Below, in pieces: positions 9,439 through 17,870 of a stretch of 24,170 nucleotides of DNA. The translations under genes were made by a program, and so were the position numbers. The notes below the pieces were generated by a model that worked only from the letters and a program-made list of their open reading frames with translations, was not told the DNA's origin and made no database searches. Origin of the DNA: Chara braunii (taxonomy: Eukaryota > Streptophyta > Charophyceae > Charales > Characeae); the NCBI GenBank assembly GCA_003427395.1, contig BFEA01000032.1:4736652-4760821 (forward strand), given 5' to 3'. How positions within the stretch are numbered: position 1 is the first letter of the stretch; each line of letters starts with the position of its first letter.

Positions 9439-9931
9439 TCATCCAGGTGTCATCCAGGGGTGTCATCCAGGTGTCATCCAGGGATCATCCAGGGGTCACC
9501 CAGGGGTCATCCAGGGGTCATCCAGGGGTCATCCAGGTGCGATCTAGGCTTCAGCCAGGGGTGTCATCTAGGGTCGTCCAGGTGTCATCCAGGGGTGTCA
9601 TCCAGGGGTGTCATCCAGGGGTGTCATCCAGGGGTGTCATCCAGGGGTGTCATCCAGGGGTCATCCAGGGATCATCCAGGGGTCATCCAGGGGTCATCCA
9701 GGGGTCATCCAGGGGTCATCCAGGGGCGATCTAGGCTTCAGCCAGGGGTGTCATCTAGGGTCGTCCAGGTGTCATCCAGGGGTGTCATCCAGTGGTCATC
9801 CAGGCGTCATCCAGGCGTCATCCAGGCGTCATCCAGGCGTCATCCAGGGGTGTCATCCAGGGGTCATCCAGGGGTCACCATGGGGTTTCATCCAGGTGCG
9901 ATCCAGGCGTCATCCAGGGGTGTCATCCAGC
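9439..9931 (+). repeat. Minisatellite, 11-13 bp unit TCATCCAGGGG(TG)
   Basis: About 40 units of TCATCCAGGGG, TCATCCAGGGGTG, TCATCCAGGTG and TCATCCAGGCG. A variant block (GATCTAGGCTTCAGCCAGGG, then GTCATCTAGGGTCGTCCAGG) recurs 187 bp apart (about 9541 and 9728), showing a higher-order duplication. The stop-free frames across it arise from the repeat itself. Confidence 0.95.
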
Positions 9932-9935
9932 TGTC

Positions 9936-10070
9936 ATGCAGTCAAGACAGTGCGATAATTCTTGTCAGACAAACATACCGTGTCGGTGGGAGATGCAAGT
10001 AGTAATGTATCTGACCTGAATTCTGGTCAGATGCAGTCAAGACAGTGCGATAGTTCTCGTCAGGCACACA
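9936..10070 (+). repeat. 40-bp direct repeat, 95 bp apart
   Basis: ATGCAGTCAAGACAGTGCGA followed by TARTTCTYGTCAG occurs at 9936-9975 and 10031-10070 with about four differences. The first copy adjoins the minisatellite end. Confidence 0.85.
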
Positions 10071-10676
10071 TGATATTTATTGACTGCCCTGTGTCGGGTG
10101 TAACGCAGGCTAAGTCCAGTTCTGCGGACTGGTATTGATAATTATGCCCAACAACCTGAGGTTTTGCCAAACAAACATACCAAAGAGAAAGGTGGAGCAG
10201 CAGTGGTAGGGAGTGCAGTGGCAGTGGGGAGAGGGCGGCAAGCAGCTCAGATTATACATTCCTGAGGTTTCAGTCTATTTTTCAGAATTCATTCCATGTC
10301 ATGAATTCAGTGTTGTGCTTTGCTTACCGGATTCGTTTCCGTTACCCGCATTCCAACGCCTTCCTCTTCTGTCTCCGTCCTTCGATTCCAGAATCCATAT
10401 ATTGTTCATTGGGGCTATGGTACCACTTGTCTGGATCAGGCCCAAGGTTCCGCTTTCCCGGACCCAAGTCTCCATCTTGTTTTTAGCCGCCGATCTTGAT
10501 CTGAAAGATGAAGATAATCGTTTTGTGTGGGAACCTCTATGAAAAAGCGTAAATGGTCCTTCAGGACATCCGCTAAAATTTGAACAATACAGAGAATGAA
10601 GATTCGCATGGGCCCAGCGCAAGGATGACCCGCATAGATCGAGAAATGGTCCAAGAAGAAGAAAAAAAAGAAAAAG

Positions 10677-10708
<32 letters not shown>

Positions 10709-10766
10709 CCTAAAAGAGTGATACGACCTGTGCAATTTCATCTAGTTGACATGCTGTTGTAAAATG
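10071..10766. other. Intergenic stretch, no gene recognised
   Basis: It holds a poly(A) run with interrupted A-tracts at 10661-10707 and a copy of the foldback sequence at 10476-10515. The open frame at 10213-10542 has no recognisable domain. Confidence 0.4.
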
Positions 10767-10841
10767 GATTCCCCCCGCTTGTTTCTGGCCGTCGATCTCA
10801 ATTGCAAAGATCAAGATCGATGGCCAGAATAGGAGAATCCG
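10767..10841. repeat. Foldback element with 16-bp arms
   Basis: TTCTGGCCGTCGATCT (10783-10798) pairs with 10814-10829 with one G/A difference; outer GGATTCCCC and GGAGAATCC add weaker pairing. A related sequence starting CTTGTTTTTAGCCGCCGATC lies in direct orientation at about 10476-10515. Confidence 0.65.
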
Positions 10842-11534
10842 AGCAAGTGGTGCACTTTATGGACAGGGACTTTGAACCTCGAAGATAGCTGCTGGCAGCT
10901 CCCCTTTTTTTTTTTTGCCTTTGTTTTCTTTTCGAAAGGCAATCATTTCACCAGACCATATTGGCTATTAATTTCACAAACATTGCCGGTTGATCAGCGG
11001 ACTACATTCTTTACATCTGGTCGAGTTTAACTGTTTAAGTCATTTCTTAAACCACCAGTTGGTAGCCCAGGCTTTGAAAAAAAGGCGTGCAGGTTAACAC
11101 GGCCCACGGGAAGTCTGGGAGTGTCCATCAGGAAAAGGCTGGCGGCGCCAGGCAAATTGGAAGGTCAAATGCTTCGGATTTCTTAGGGACGGGCAAAAGA
11201 ACCCATCAGAAGAACGAGTCTTCGAAAAAGCCGAAACGTTTTTCATAGTTGAGTCTTGGAAGAACTGGTGGTTCAAGGAGGGACATTGTGTACAAGCGCC
11301 CGAGCCGGATTGCTGAATCTGCCCAGGGCATTCGGTGGTCAGTGGCTGGGGAGATTGGGACACATCGAAACTAATGGAAACTTTCGCAGATGGGAACCAT
11401 ACGGACTGCAGCTGGGCAGAATTCAGGACGGCAAAATACTACAAAATTACAAATTCATTAATGAAAATATGAATTCTGTTTCCCCTGTCTTTTATGGCAC
11501 ACCTGATGGCAGCCAATGGCCATCAATCAGGCAG
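10842..11534. other. Intergenic stretch, no gene recognised
   Basis: It contains GAAAAGGCTGGCGGCGCCAG at about 11131-11150, a relative of 2681-2700 in intron 1, and GGTAGCCCAG near 11062. The open frames here have no visible domain. Confidence 0.4.
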
Positions 11535-11665
11535 CAGTAAGGGACCTAACCTGTTTGAGGCCCCCTGCCATTGTAGATGGCTCCACTGTGCTGGGGGGGG
11601 GCAGCTGCATGTGCTGGAAACCCTAACCCTAAACCCTAAACCCAGTAAGGGACCTAACCTGTTTG
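11535..11665. repeat. Interstitial telomere-like block between 23-bp direct repeats
   Basis: At 11621-11643 are about three plant-type CCCTAAA units, the first being CCCTAA. A 23-bp sequence starting CAGTAAGGGACCTAACC is present at 11535-11557 and identically at 11643-11665, bracketing the block. Confidence 0.85.
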
Positions 11666-11865
11666 CGGGCCGTTGGTTTAGAATATCTGGTGGCAGACAC
11701 AATCCGTAGGGACATCTGGTGGTTTAGAGTACCAGCCTTCTCAGGCAAGCAATGACAGTCTGGTAATCTATTGCCATTTCAGGGTCGGACTTGCCACCCT
11801 CCTTGGTGCTTCTGATTGCGCTCTCTACTCTTTCCCTTGCTTGCTACCGTCTTTGCCCGAATAGA

Positions 11866-11932
11866 ATGCCCGGTCATTATAGCTGTATCTATACTGACGG
11901 TCGCCTCGAATGCAGCGATAATGACCGGGCAT
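11866..11932. repeat. 67-nt hairpin, 23-nt arms
   Basis: Arms 11866-11888 and 11910-11932 pair at 21 of 23 positions by Watson-Crick rules (15 contiguous, ATGCCCGGTCATTAT), plus one possible G-U pair and one mismatch; the loop is 21 bases. The geometry is miRNA-precursor-like, but expression is unknown. Confidence 0.75.
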
Positions 11933-12169
11933 GAAGACAGTAGTGTCTTCTTTCCCCTGCTGCACGGGCTGCGTGTGGAAGGACAGGGTCGCGGCGGTGG
12001 TGAAGGGAAGGTTTTCCCTTTCCGTATCTCGATCTGCCCCACCCACACTTCAAAGTGGGAGTGGCTGAAGACCAGGGGCAGCCTTCCTCTTCCTCCTGGC
12101 CCTGTTGATGTTCTGGACGAGACAATTGTACATCTATGAAAAGGGAGGTGGGCAGTAAAAATAATGTCC

Positions 12170-12545
12170 ATCTGTTGCTGCTGACTGCACCTGCGGCTGT
12201 GCATGCCGCTGCTGCAGTTAACCGCCGCTGCAGCACCTATGTGTGCTGCTGGTCAAGTTGCTTGACTTCTTTGTCCCCCTTTTGCGGTTGTTGTTGTTGT
12301 CCTGCTCTTGTTGCTGCCGCTGCTTCTTCTGCGCATGTTGTTACTCCTACTGCACTGCATGCTGCTCCTGTTGCTGTTGCTGCTCCTGCTGCTGCTCCTG
12401 CTGCTGCTCCTGCCGCTGCACTTGTTGAATGAAGCTCCTGCTGCTGCTCCGGCACTTGTTGCTGTTGCTGCTCTGCTGCTGCTCCGGCCCTTGTTGATGT
12501 TGCTGCTGGTGTTGCAGCCACTACACCTGTATGTGCTGCTGCTGG
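12170..12545. repeat. CTG/TGC-rich trinucleotide region
   Basis: Dense CTG, TTG and GCTCCTGCT triplets. Translations on either strand give Leu/Cys or Gln/Ala runs without a domain. It resembles the tract at the left edge of the window. Confidence 0.8.
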
Positions 12546-12610
12546 ACCTCACAAGTCTGGAATCCACCTGCTGTGCATGCTGCCAGTGGCGCAAAGCCCA
12601 CACCGCTGCC

Positions 12611-12788
12611 TTGCATGAGGAGGCACAACTGCACACCATGCAGCATCCTTGTCAATGTGTTTCTGCACCCTGGCCTGATCCGCGTCTGCCAGGGTCCAGC
12701 CTTGCATGAGGAGGCACAATTGCACACCATGCAGCATCCTTGTCAATGTGTTTCTGCACCCTGGCCTGATCCGCGTCTGCCAGGGTCC
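12611..12788 (+). repeat. 91-bp tandem duplication
   Basis: TTGCATGAGGAGGCACAA begins copies at 12611 and 12702. The copies are nearly identical (a C/T difference at the nineteenth base), so the duplication is recent. Confidence 0.93.
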
Positions 12789-12848
12789 TTGTTGCTGTCC
12801 TGTCCTCCTCATCAAGGCGGTCCCTACCTTGTCAGACCGGCATTGTAA

Positions 12849-13265
12849 TGGCACAAGCAAGTTTGCAGGAAGAGTCGATACAGCTGCGTGATGTGTGGTG
12901 TTATTGTTATCCAACGTTGTCGTTGGCTCCGGGTGGACGATTTTTTAACTCAGATCCCGCTCCTTCTCCTCCTCAACTTGTTCGTTCTCCACCCCCATCC
13001 GGGGCTTGCTCTTTGCTCTTTGCTCCTTGCATTTTGCAGCAGTTGTGTTCTCTTGCTTCCTTCCCCACTCGAGATCATGTAGTTGTCGCTGCTTTTGCTC
13101 AAACCAAAATCACCTCAACCCCACACATTGGGAATCCTCCCCCGCAGGGTCTCGGTCAAACATGCTTGCCATTGTGCCGCCTCGGTGGCCCAAAGGCCCT
13201 CAGAAAATCCATGATCATTTTAGGATGGAGGCTTCATGCCATCCTTCACACTTTTCGAACTGCAT
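12849..13265. other. Flank of the hAT remnant, no feature recognised
   Basis: No domain or clear repeat was seen. The left end of the hAT element probably lies here or just left of it, but no terminal inverted repeat was found. Confidence 0.3.
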
Positions 13266-15061
13266 TGCAGTTGCATGTTCCGGTGTATGCAAACGCTCTT
13301 TGGCAAACTGGAGTTTGAGAGATTGTTTCTTCTCTTGTTGTGGACCAATTCAAGGGAGGATCAATTTCTTTTGGAGGTTGTGGTCGTGGTCCAAATTGTT
13401 GTCACTCTTGTGGCAAGCTTTTGCAGGGTTTTCGCTGTAGGCTGCCACCGTTATGCAGTTGCCTTGCTTGAATGTACCCCACGTGCGCCCCTTCACTTGT
13501 TGTTGCTTTGGTGACTTGCGGTGAAAAGCCCATAGCCTGTGTCATAGATTGATATGAGAGTGGAGTGTCCCCTGAACCCCCACCTCTCCTGACCAGACTG
13601 TGTCAAAAGTACTTTATGGCCTTTTCCTCTACGGAAGCATTCTTGTCCAACACCAATTTGTGGTCCCTCCTAAGGGAGAAGAGGAGGAAGTCTGGTGCAT
13701 AGGCCAGTTGGCGCATCTTCTTGCAACAACTCGCACGACATTACCTTGCTACTCTACCGTAAAGCCAACAATGGTCGTTAAGCGGCTGTGAATCAACTCC
13801 CCTCACCTGTGAGGGCGCCAAACCATCATGACCTATCCTTGTCAATACCTCGTTGACTGGCCTCATAACCTTGATGATCCACTCGAGTTCATCCCACCAC
13901 TCGTCTAACTTCATTGCAGATAAATATTATCAACAGTGTCCCTAAACACCCTTGTGCACCAATGCATGCCCCTCCACCCTTTGTCCATCATCGCCTAGCG
14001 CATCTACCTCCTATCATGCAACCTTTCCAACGTTCCGTACATGGATGCAAAGTGAACCTTGGTCGACATTATGGATGACTTTGTCTTATCCAGCGAGCAA
14101 ACACTTCGAAAACAAGCCATTGTACAATGGTGTATCTTGATGAACTAACCGTCACTTTCACCCTCTTCATGTGGTTTCTAAGGTAGATTGGTGACGCCTT
14201 CTTTCAGCAGCAGATTGATGGTGTGCAGTGTGAATGGCAACCATGGGGTCTTCGCATGTCGTATCGCTCCGCCTCAAGAGAATCCTCACAGCCCACTTAT
14301 TTACTCCAACATAGTTGGTGCAGTCTGCATTAACCCTGATCTCTCTGATCACCTCCTCCCAAAGTTTTGCGATTGTTATGGCATTCCCTTTTTTGTGCTG
14401 CATGTCAGCCACACAAAGAAGAATGGTCCTACCCTTCCCAGCACCAATGAAAGGTGACTCTTCAGCCAAAAATGTCACATTTGTCCATGACATGCTGCAC
14501 TATCGTCCTAGCCTGTCCATGCTGCACTGGCCTCCACTTCCTGTCTGTCGTGTCATCAAAGGTGACTCTTCAGCCATATACGTCACATTTGTCCATGACA
14601 TGCTGCATTATCGTCCTAACCTGTCCATGGATGATGGTCATGATTGCTTTGCGGATTGTCTCGAGCGATGGCATCTGCAACTTGGCCTTTGTGGCCACCA
14701 ATTCCATGTACACGTCGTAAAACATCCGTGCCTCATTGACACACACAATGCTGAAGGGGACTTCTGGATCAGAAGAAAGCCCTCCCCCAATGCGTATCCA
14801 AACTCTCTTTTGCAGTGTTTTTGTCCACTCCGGATTGAGGTTTGTGTTTTCTTCCAAACTTGGCAGCGTTGGATGAACCTTCGCAGGGACGTCCCACTTC
14901 TGCTGGTTACTATCTTGTCGTTTGTGTCCCCCAAACCGAGCATGCCCCCTGAAACACACAAAGCTCTCTCCATGGCAAAGGTGATGTGCGGAGACGCTCC
15001 TCCGAATAGCAAAAAATTGCGTCATACCTGTATCCTCCAACAGGCTGCATTCTGATATCAA
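13266..15061 (-). pseudogene. hAT-family transposase remnant (DUF659 and hATC domains)
   Basis: A cut-and-paste DNA transposase, now broken. Reading leftwards on the minus strand: a helical segment at 15061-14570 (VPFSIVCVNEARMFYDVYME, then IRKAIM); TFDDTTDRKWRP at about 14560-14525, at the place of the first catalytic Asp; a DUF659-like part at about 14480-14200 (FIGAGKGRTILLCVADMQHK, then IAKLWEEVIREI); DEWWDELEWIIKVMRPV at about 13905-13855; and the C-terminal dimerisation domain at 13447-13266 (LQKLATRV, then KRN-stop-SSLELVHNKRRNNL). Damage includes a frame change between domains, a TGA at 13361-13363 where the family has the Trp of RNWS, CTNY where CTDNA is usual, and a 108-bp internal duplication (14450-14521 and 14558-14628). 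The assignment rests on remembered family patterns; terminal inverted repeats and the 8-bp target duplication were not found. Confidence 0.82.
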
Positions 15062-15126
15062 TATCTTCGACGATGCCTACCCTTTTATCTTCGCCCCTTT
15101 GAAAGCAACCTCATGCAATATCTCGC

Positions 15127-15235
15127 TAGCTCTATACGAGCACAACCAACCCCTTCTCGACCAAGTGTCCCATCGCCCAAGTTATCTAGCTAGCTCTATA
15201 CGAGCATGACCACCCCTTCTCCACCAAGTCTTCCA
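15127..15235 (+). repeat. 64-bp imperfect duplication
   Basis: TAGCTCTATACGAGCA followed by a CCCCTTCTC-ACCAAGT segment occurs at about 15127 and 15191. It may belong to the 5' side of the hAT element. Confidence 0.75.
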
Positions 15236-15481
15236 TCACCCAAGTCTTTATTGCAGTGAACGGCTGGTTGTACAGATTATACAGCGCACCCAGTACTGGC
15301 TTAACCTCTTCGCTTTGGTCGGTTGCCCCCTCTTTTTGCACTGGTAAACCACATAGTCATTTTGCAATTCCTATTGCTTTTTTTTTTCACTAATAGTCCA
15401 AAACGGGGTCAATCCAGCAGTGCACTCCCCTAGCTTCACAAGCGGTTAACGGGTAGCTGAAAATTAAGGAATGAAAATTCT

Positions 15482-15800
15482 GAAGCGAGAGTTTTGGGAA
15501 GTCTAAAAATCCTGAATGGTCCTAAAGTGGTGAAAGGTCCGAAGACCCTGAAAACCACATGTCTAGGCAAGTCTGCATCCTAAAGTGGTGAAGTGAGAGT
15601 TTTGGGTAGTCTGAAAACCCTGAATGGTCCTGAAGTGGTGAAAGGTACGAAGATCTTGAAAACCACCTGTTTAGGCAGGCTGCATCCTGAAGTGGTGAAA
15701 GGTGTCCTGAAGTGGTGAAAGGTCCGAAGACCCTGAAAACCACTTGTTTAGGCAGGTTGCATCCTGAAGTGCTGAAAGGTGTTTTGAAGTGGTGATGAAA
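15482..15800 (+). repeat. Tandem repeat, 108-bp unit, about 2.7 copies
   Basis: GAAGYGAGAGTTTTGGG starts copies at 15482 and 15590. GTGGTGAAAGGTMCGAAGA, with GAAAACCAC downstream, recurs at 15518, 15626 and about 15704; the last copy starts internally, 77 bp after the second. Confidence 0.9.
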
Positions 15801-16661
15801 AATACGACTGTTGTTAACCTTTTCTCCCCCCAATGACCCATCTCACACAACCTTCCCCACTTTTCCACCTGGTTTCCTCCAAGTCAGTTGCAGGTAAAGT
15901 TTTGGATATGTTTGCGAACTTCTGTTCGCGAAGGTAGAAATTGTACGTTTTTATTTGTTTTTTATCATTTCATTATGCTTAATTTGCCATTGAAGTGCAG
16001 CTACCATTGTCAATTTTGATTTCATTACGTTAAACCACCTAATTTATCTCAAATCCTCTCTACTAAGAAAAAGGTGTTTCTTCCATCTTAGAGATGTCAC
16101 ATCACTAAGGTTAATTTTTACTCTCATCATTAAGTAAGTTGATTGTACTATTAGAGTATGAACATCCCTCCTATACTATTCATTCTTTTTACTTCTTCCT
16201 TGTGAGCTCCAACTCCAATTGATTGGATCTAGGGGAAGTTCTGAGATAGGTGTGTTATGCTTAAAAGTTAGTCACCTATCGTTTGTTCTTAGTACTATGA
16301 TCCTGAAAATCTGATTGTTTTGTACCTATCTAATCGTGTCCTGGTTTTTGGAGAAGATGGTGTACTCCAGACCTAGTTCAAAAACTGACAATAAAGTAAT
16401 TTTATTAAGAAATTGTTCATAATAATACCAATCATACTTGCGGCATATCATTGCACATTGCACACATGGCGCGGCCACCCAGTGCGCCGCAAGGGCAAAA
16501 TTAGGGGTCCTTAAAAAAAAAAAAAAAATCGCGGGGAAGGTGAATCGAAGTGTCCCCGCCTAGGAAAATTAAGAGATGGCTCGCACATATTCTTTTTGCA
16601 GCCGCGCTCCACATTGGTATTTGCCAAATGAAAAAACTTTAAGTCCCCGTAGTGTCAATAT
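15801..16661. other. AT-rich intergenic stretch, nothing recognised
   Basis: There is a poly(A) run at 16512-16528. The sequence CACCCAGTGCGCCGCAAG at about 16477-16494 recurs at 17630-17647, beyond the adapter sites. No coding signal. Confidence 0.45.
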
Positions 16662-16782
16662 GGGGTTCGTTCCACTACTCACGACAAGCACAAAGACCAA
16701 AACCGTGGCAGTGTATCATTCCATGTCGTAGAGGAGGATTCACTCTGGTTTTGCACATTTGGAGAGTAGTGGAGCGAGGTCG
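16662..16782 (+). mobile_element. MITE-like element, copy 1 of cluster
   Basis: It begins GGGTTCGTTCCACTACTC and ends GAGAGTAGTGGAGCGAGGTC, forming inverted ends. The core reads GTGGCAGTGTATCATTCCATG, then GATTCACTCTGGTTTTGCAC. Confidence 0.7.
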
Positions 16783-16839
16783 TGTGAGGGCAGGCAAGGG
16801 CAAGTTCGACTTCCCTACTTCCAGAATTGGTTCAACTTA

Positions 16840-16958
16840 GGGTCTCGCTACACTACTGTCCACATGCATAAAAGAAAAACCATGGCAATGTATCTTTCCA
16901 TGTTGTAACGATAGATTCATTCCCTTTTTGCACATGTGGCGAGTAGTGGAGCGAGGTC
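16840..16958 (+). mobile_element. MITE-like element, copy 2 of cluster
   Basis: It begins GGTCTCGCTACACTACTG and ends GGCGAGTAGTGGAGCGAGGT. Core: CATGGCAATGTATCTTTCCA then GATAGATTCATTCCC. Same orientation as copy 1. Confidence 0.7.
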
Positions 16959-17086
16959 CTGGTTTGTCTGTCGCTTCTGGCATTTCTCAGAATGACAACT
17001 GGCCTATCCCACGTTGGTAGACGGATAGCCTCCCTACACTACATGTGTCAGGGAATCTGTTGAAATGGTCCGTTGTGCTTACCTGC

Positions 17087-17203
17087 GGCCTCACTCCCCT
17101 ACTCACCATATGCACTAAATACAAAAAATATGGCAATGCATCTTTCCATGTTCTAGCACAATATTCGTTCTCATTTTGCACATTTAGTAAGTAGTGGAGC
17201 AAC

Positions 17204-17207
<4 letters not shown>
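17087..17207 (+). mobile_element. MITE-like element, copy 3 of cluster
   Basis: It begins GGCCTCACTCCCCTACTCAC and ends AAGTAGTGGAGCAACGGCCC. Core: ATGGCAATGCATCTTTCCAT then TTCGTTCTCATTTTGCAC. Same orientation as copies 1 and 2. Confidence 0.7.
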
Positions 17208-17396
<189 letters not shown>

Positions 17397-17399
17397 GGG

Positions 17400-17437
17400 C
17401 TGTCTCTTATACACATCTAGATGTGTATAAGAGACAG
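17400..17437. other. Nextera mate-pair junction adapter (synthetic contaminant), copy 1
   Basis: The 19-bp Tn5 mosaic end CTGTCTCTTATACACATCT is followed immediately by its reverse complement, giving the 38-bp circularisation junction of Nextera mate-pair libraries. It is perfect in all positions. In translation it gives the well-known artefact peptide VSYTHLDVYKRQ. The flanks share a 15-bp repeat (17385-17399 and 17438-17452). Confidence 0.98.
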
Positions 17438-17482
17438 CACACACACTAAGGGGGGGAAAAGCCATGGCGCACAGTGCGCACC

Positions 17483-17520
17483 CTGTCTCTTATACACATC
17501 TAGATGTGTATAAGAGACAG
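17483..17520. other. Nextera mate-pair junction adapter (synthetic contaminant), copy 2
   Basis: A second perfect 38-bp junction, 45 bp after the first. The flanks share GCGCACC (17476-17482 and 17521-17527). Confidence 0.98.
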
Positions 17521-17756
17521 GCGCACCCTTGCACAGTAGCGCATTTTCATGCGTTGCGCGCATGGCGCACCTTGTGCGTGCGCACGTGCACATGCGCATG
17601 CGGTATCACCGAGCGCATTCTGCACGGTGCACCCAGTGCGCCGCAAGTATGATACCAATCTCTTGGGGATGATTCATAATGGTCACCCAATGCTTGGTCT
17701 CCAGATTAAAACCTTTACGCAGAATGCGAATCTATTTACAAGGATCAAGTTAACGA

Positions 17757-17870
17757 TCTCTCAAAAGTGTCTACTAGATTATGACAATAGCGTAGGCAAA
17801 CTAGCAATAATGAAGGGTTCATCCAATCATTTGTCTCTCAAGAGCGTCTACTGGATTACGACAATAGCGT
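17757..17870. repeat. 37-bp direct repeat at the retroelement break
   Basis: Copies at 17757-17793 and 17834-17870 start TCTCTCAA and end GACAATAGCGT. They differ at four positions, all transitions. Confidence 0.9.

Noticed and set aside
9439-9931. CRISPR-like array
   Set aside because: Units are 11-13 bp and contiguous with no unique spacers, in a eukaryotic context.
9250-10002. A 250-codon open frame with HPGV/IQGSSR repeats
   Set aside because: It arises from an 11-13 bp minisatellite whose unit lacks stops in all forward frames; all three frames are equally open.
12136-12709. polyQ/Ala or polyLeu/Cys frames
   Set aside because: Triplet-repeat translations in multiple frames with no conserved flanks and no splice context.
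14450-15800. Link between the 108-bp duplication inside the hAT remnant and the 108-bp tandem repeat at 15482
   Set aside because: The unit lengths agree but the sequences are unrelated; taken as coincidence.
17449-17652. Open frames containing VSYTHLDVYKRQ on both strands
   Set aside because: They are translations of the synthetic mate-pair junction and not genes.
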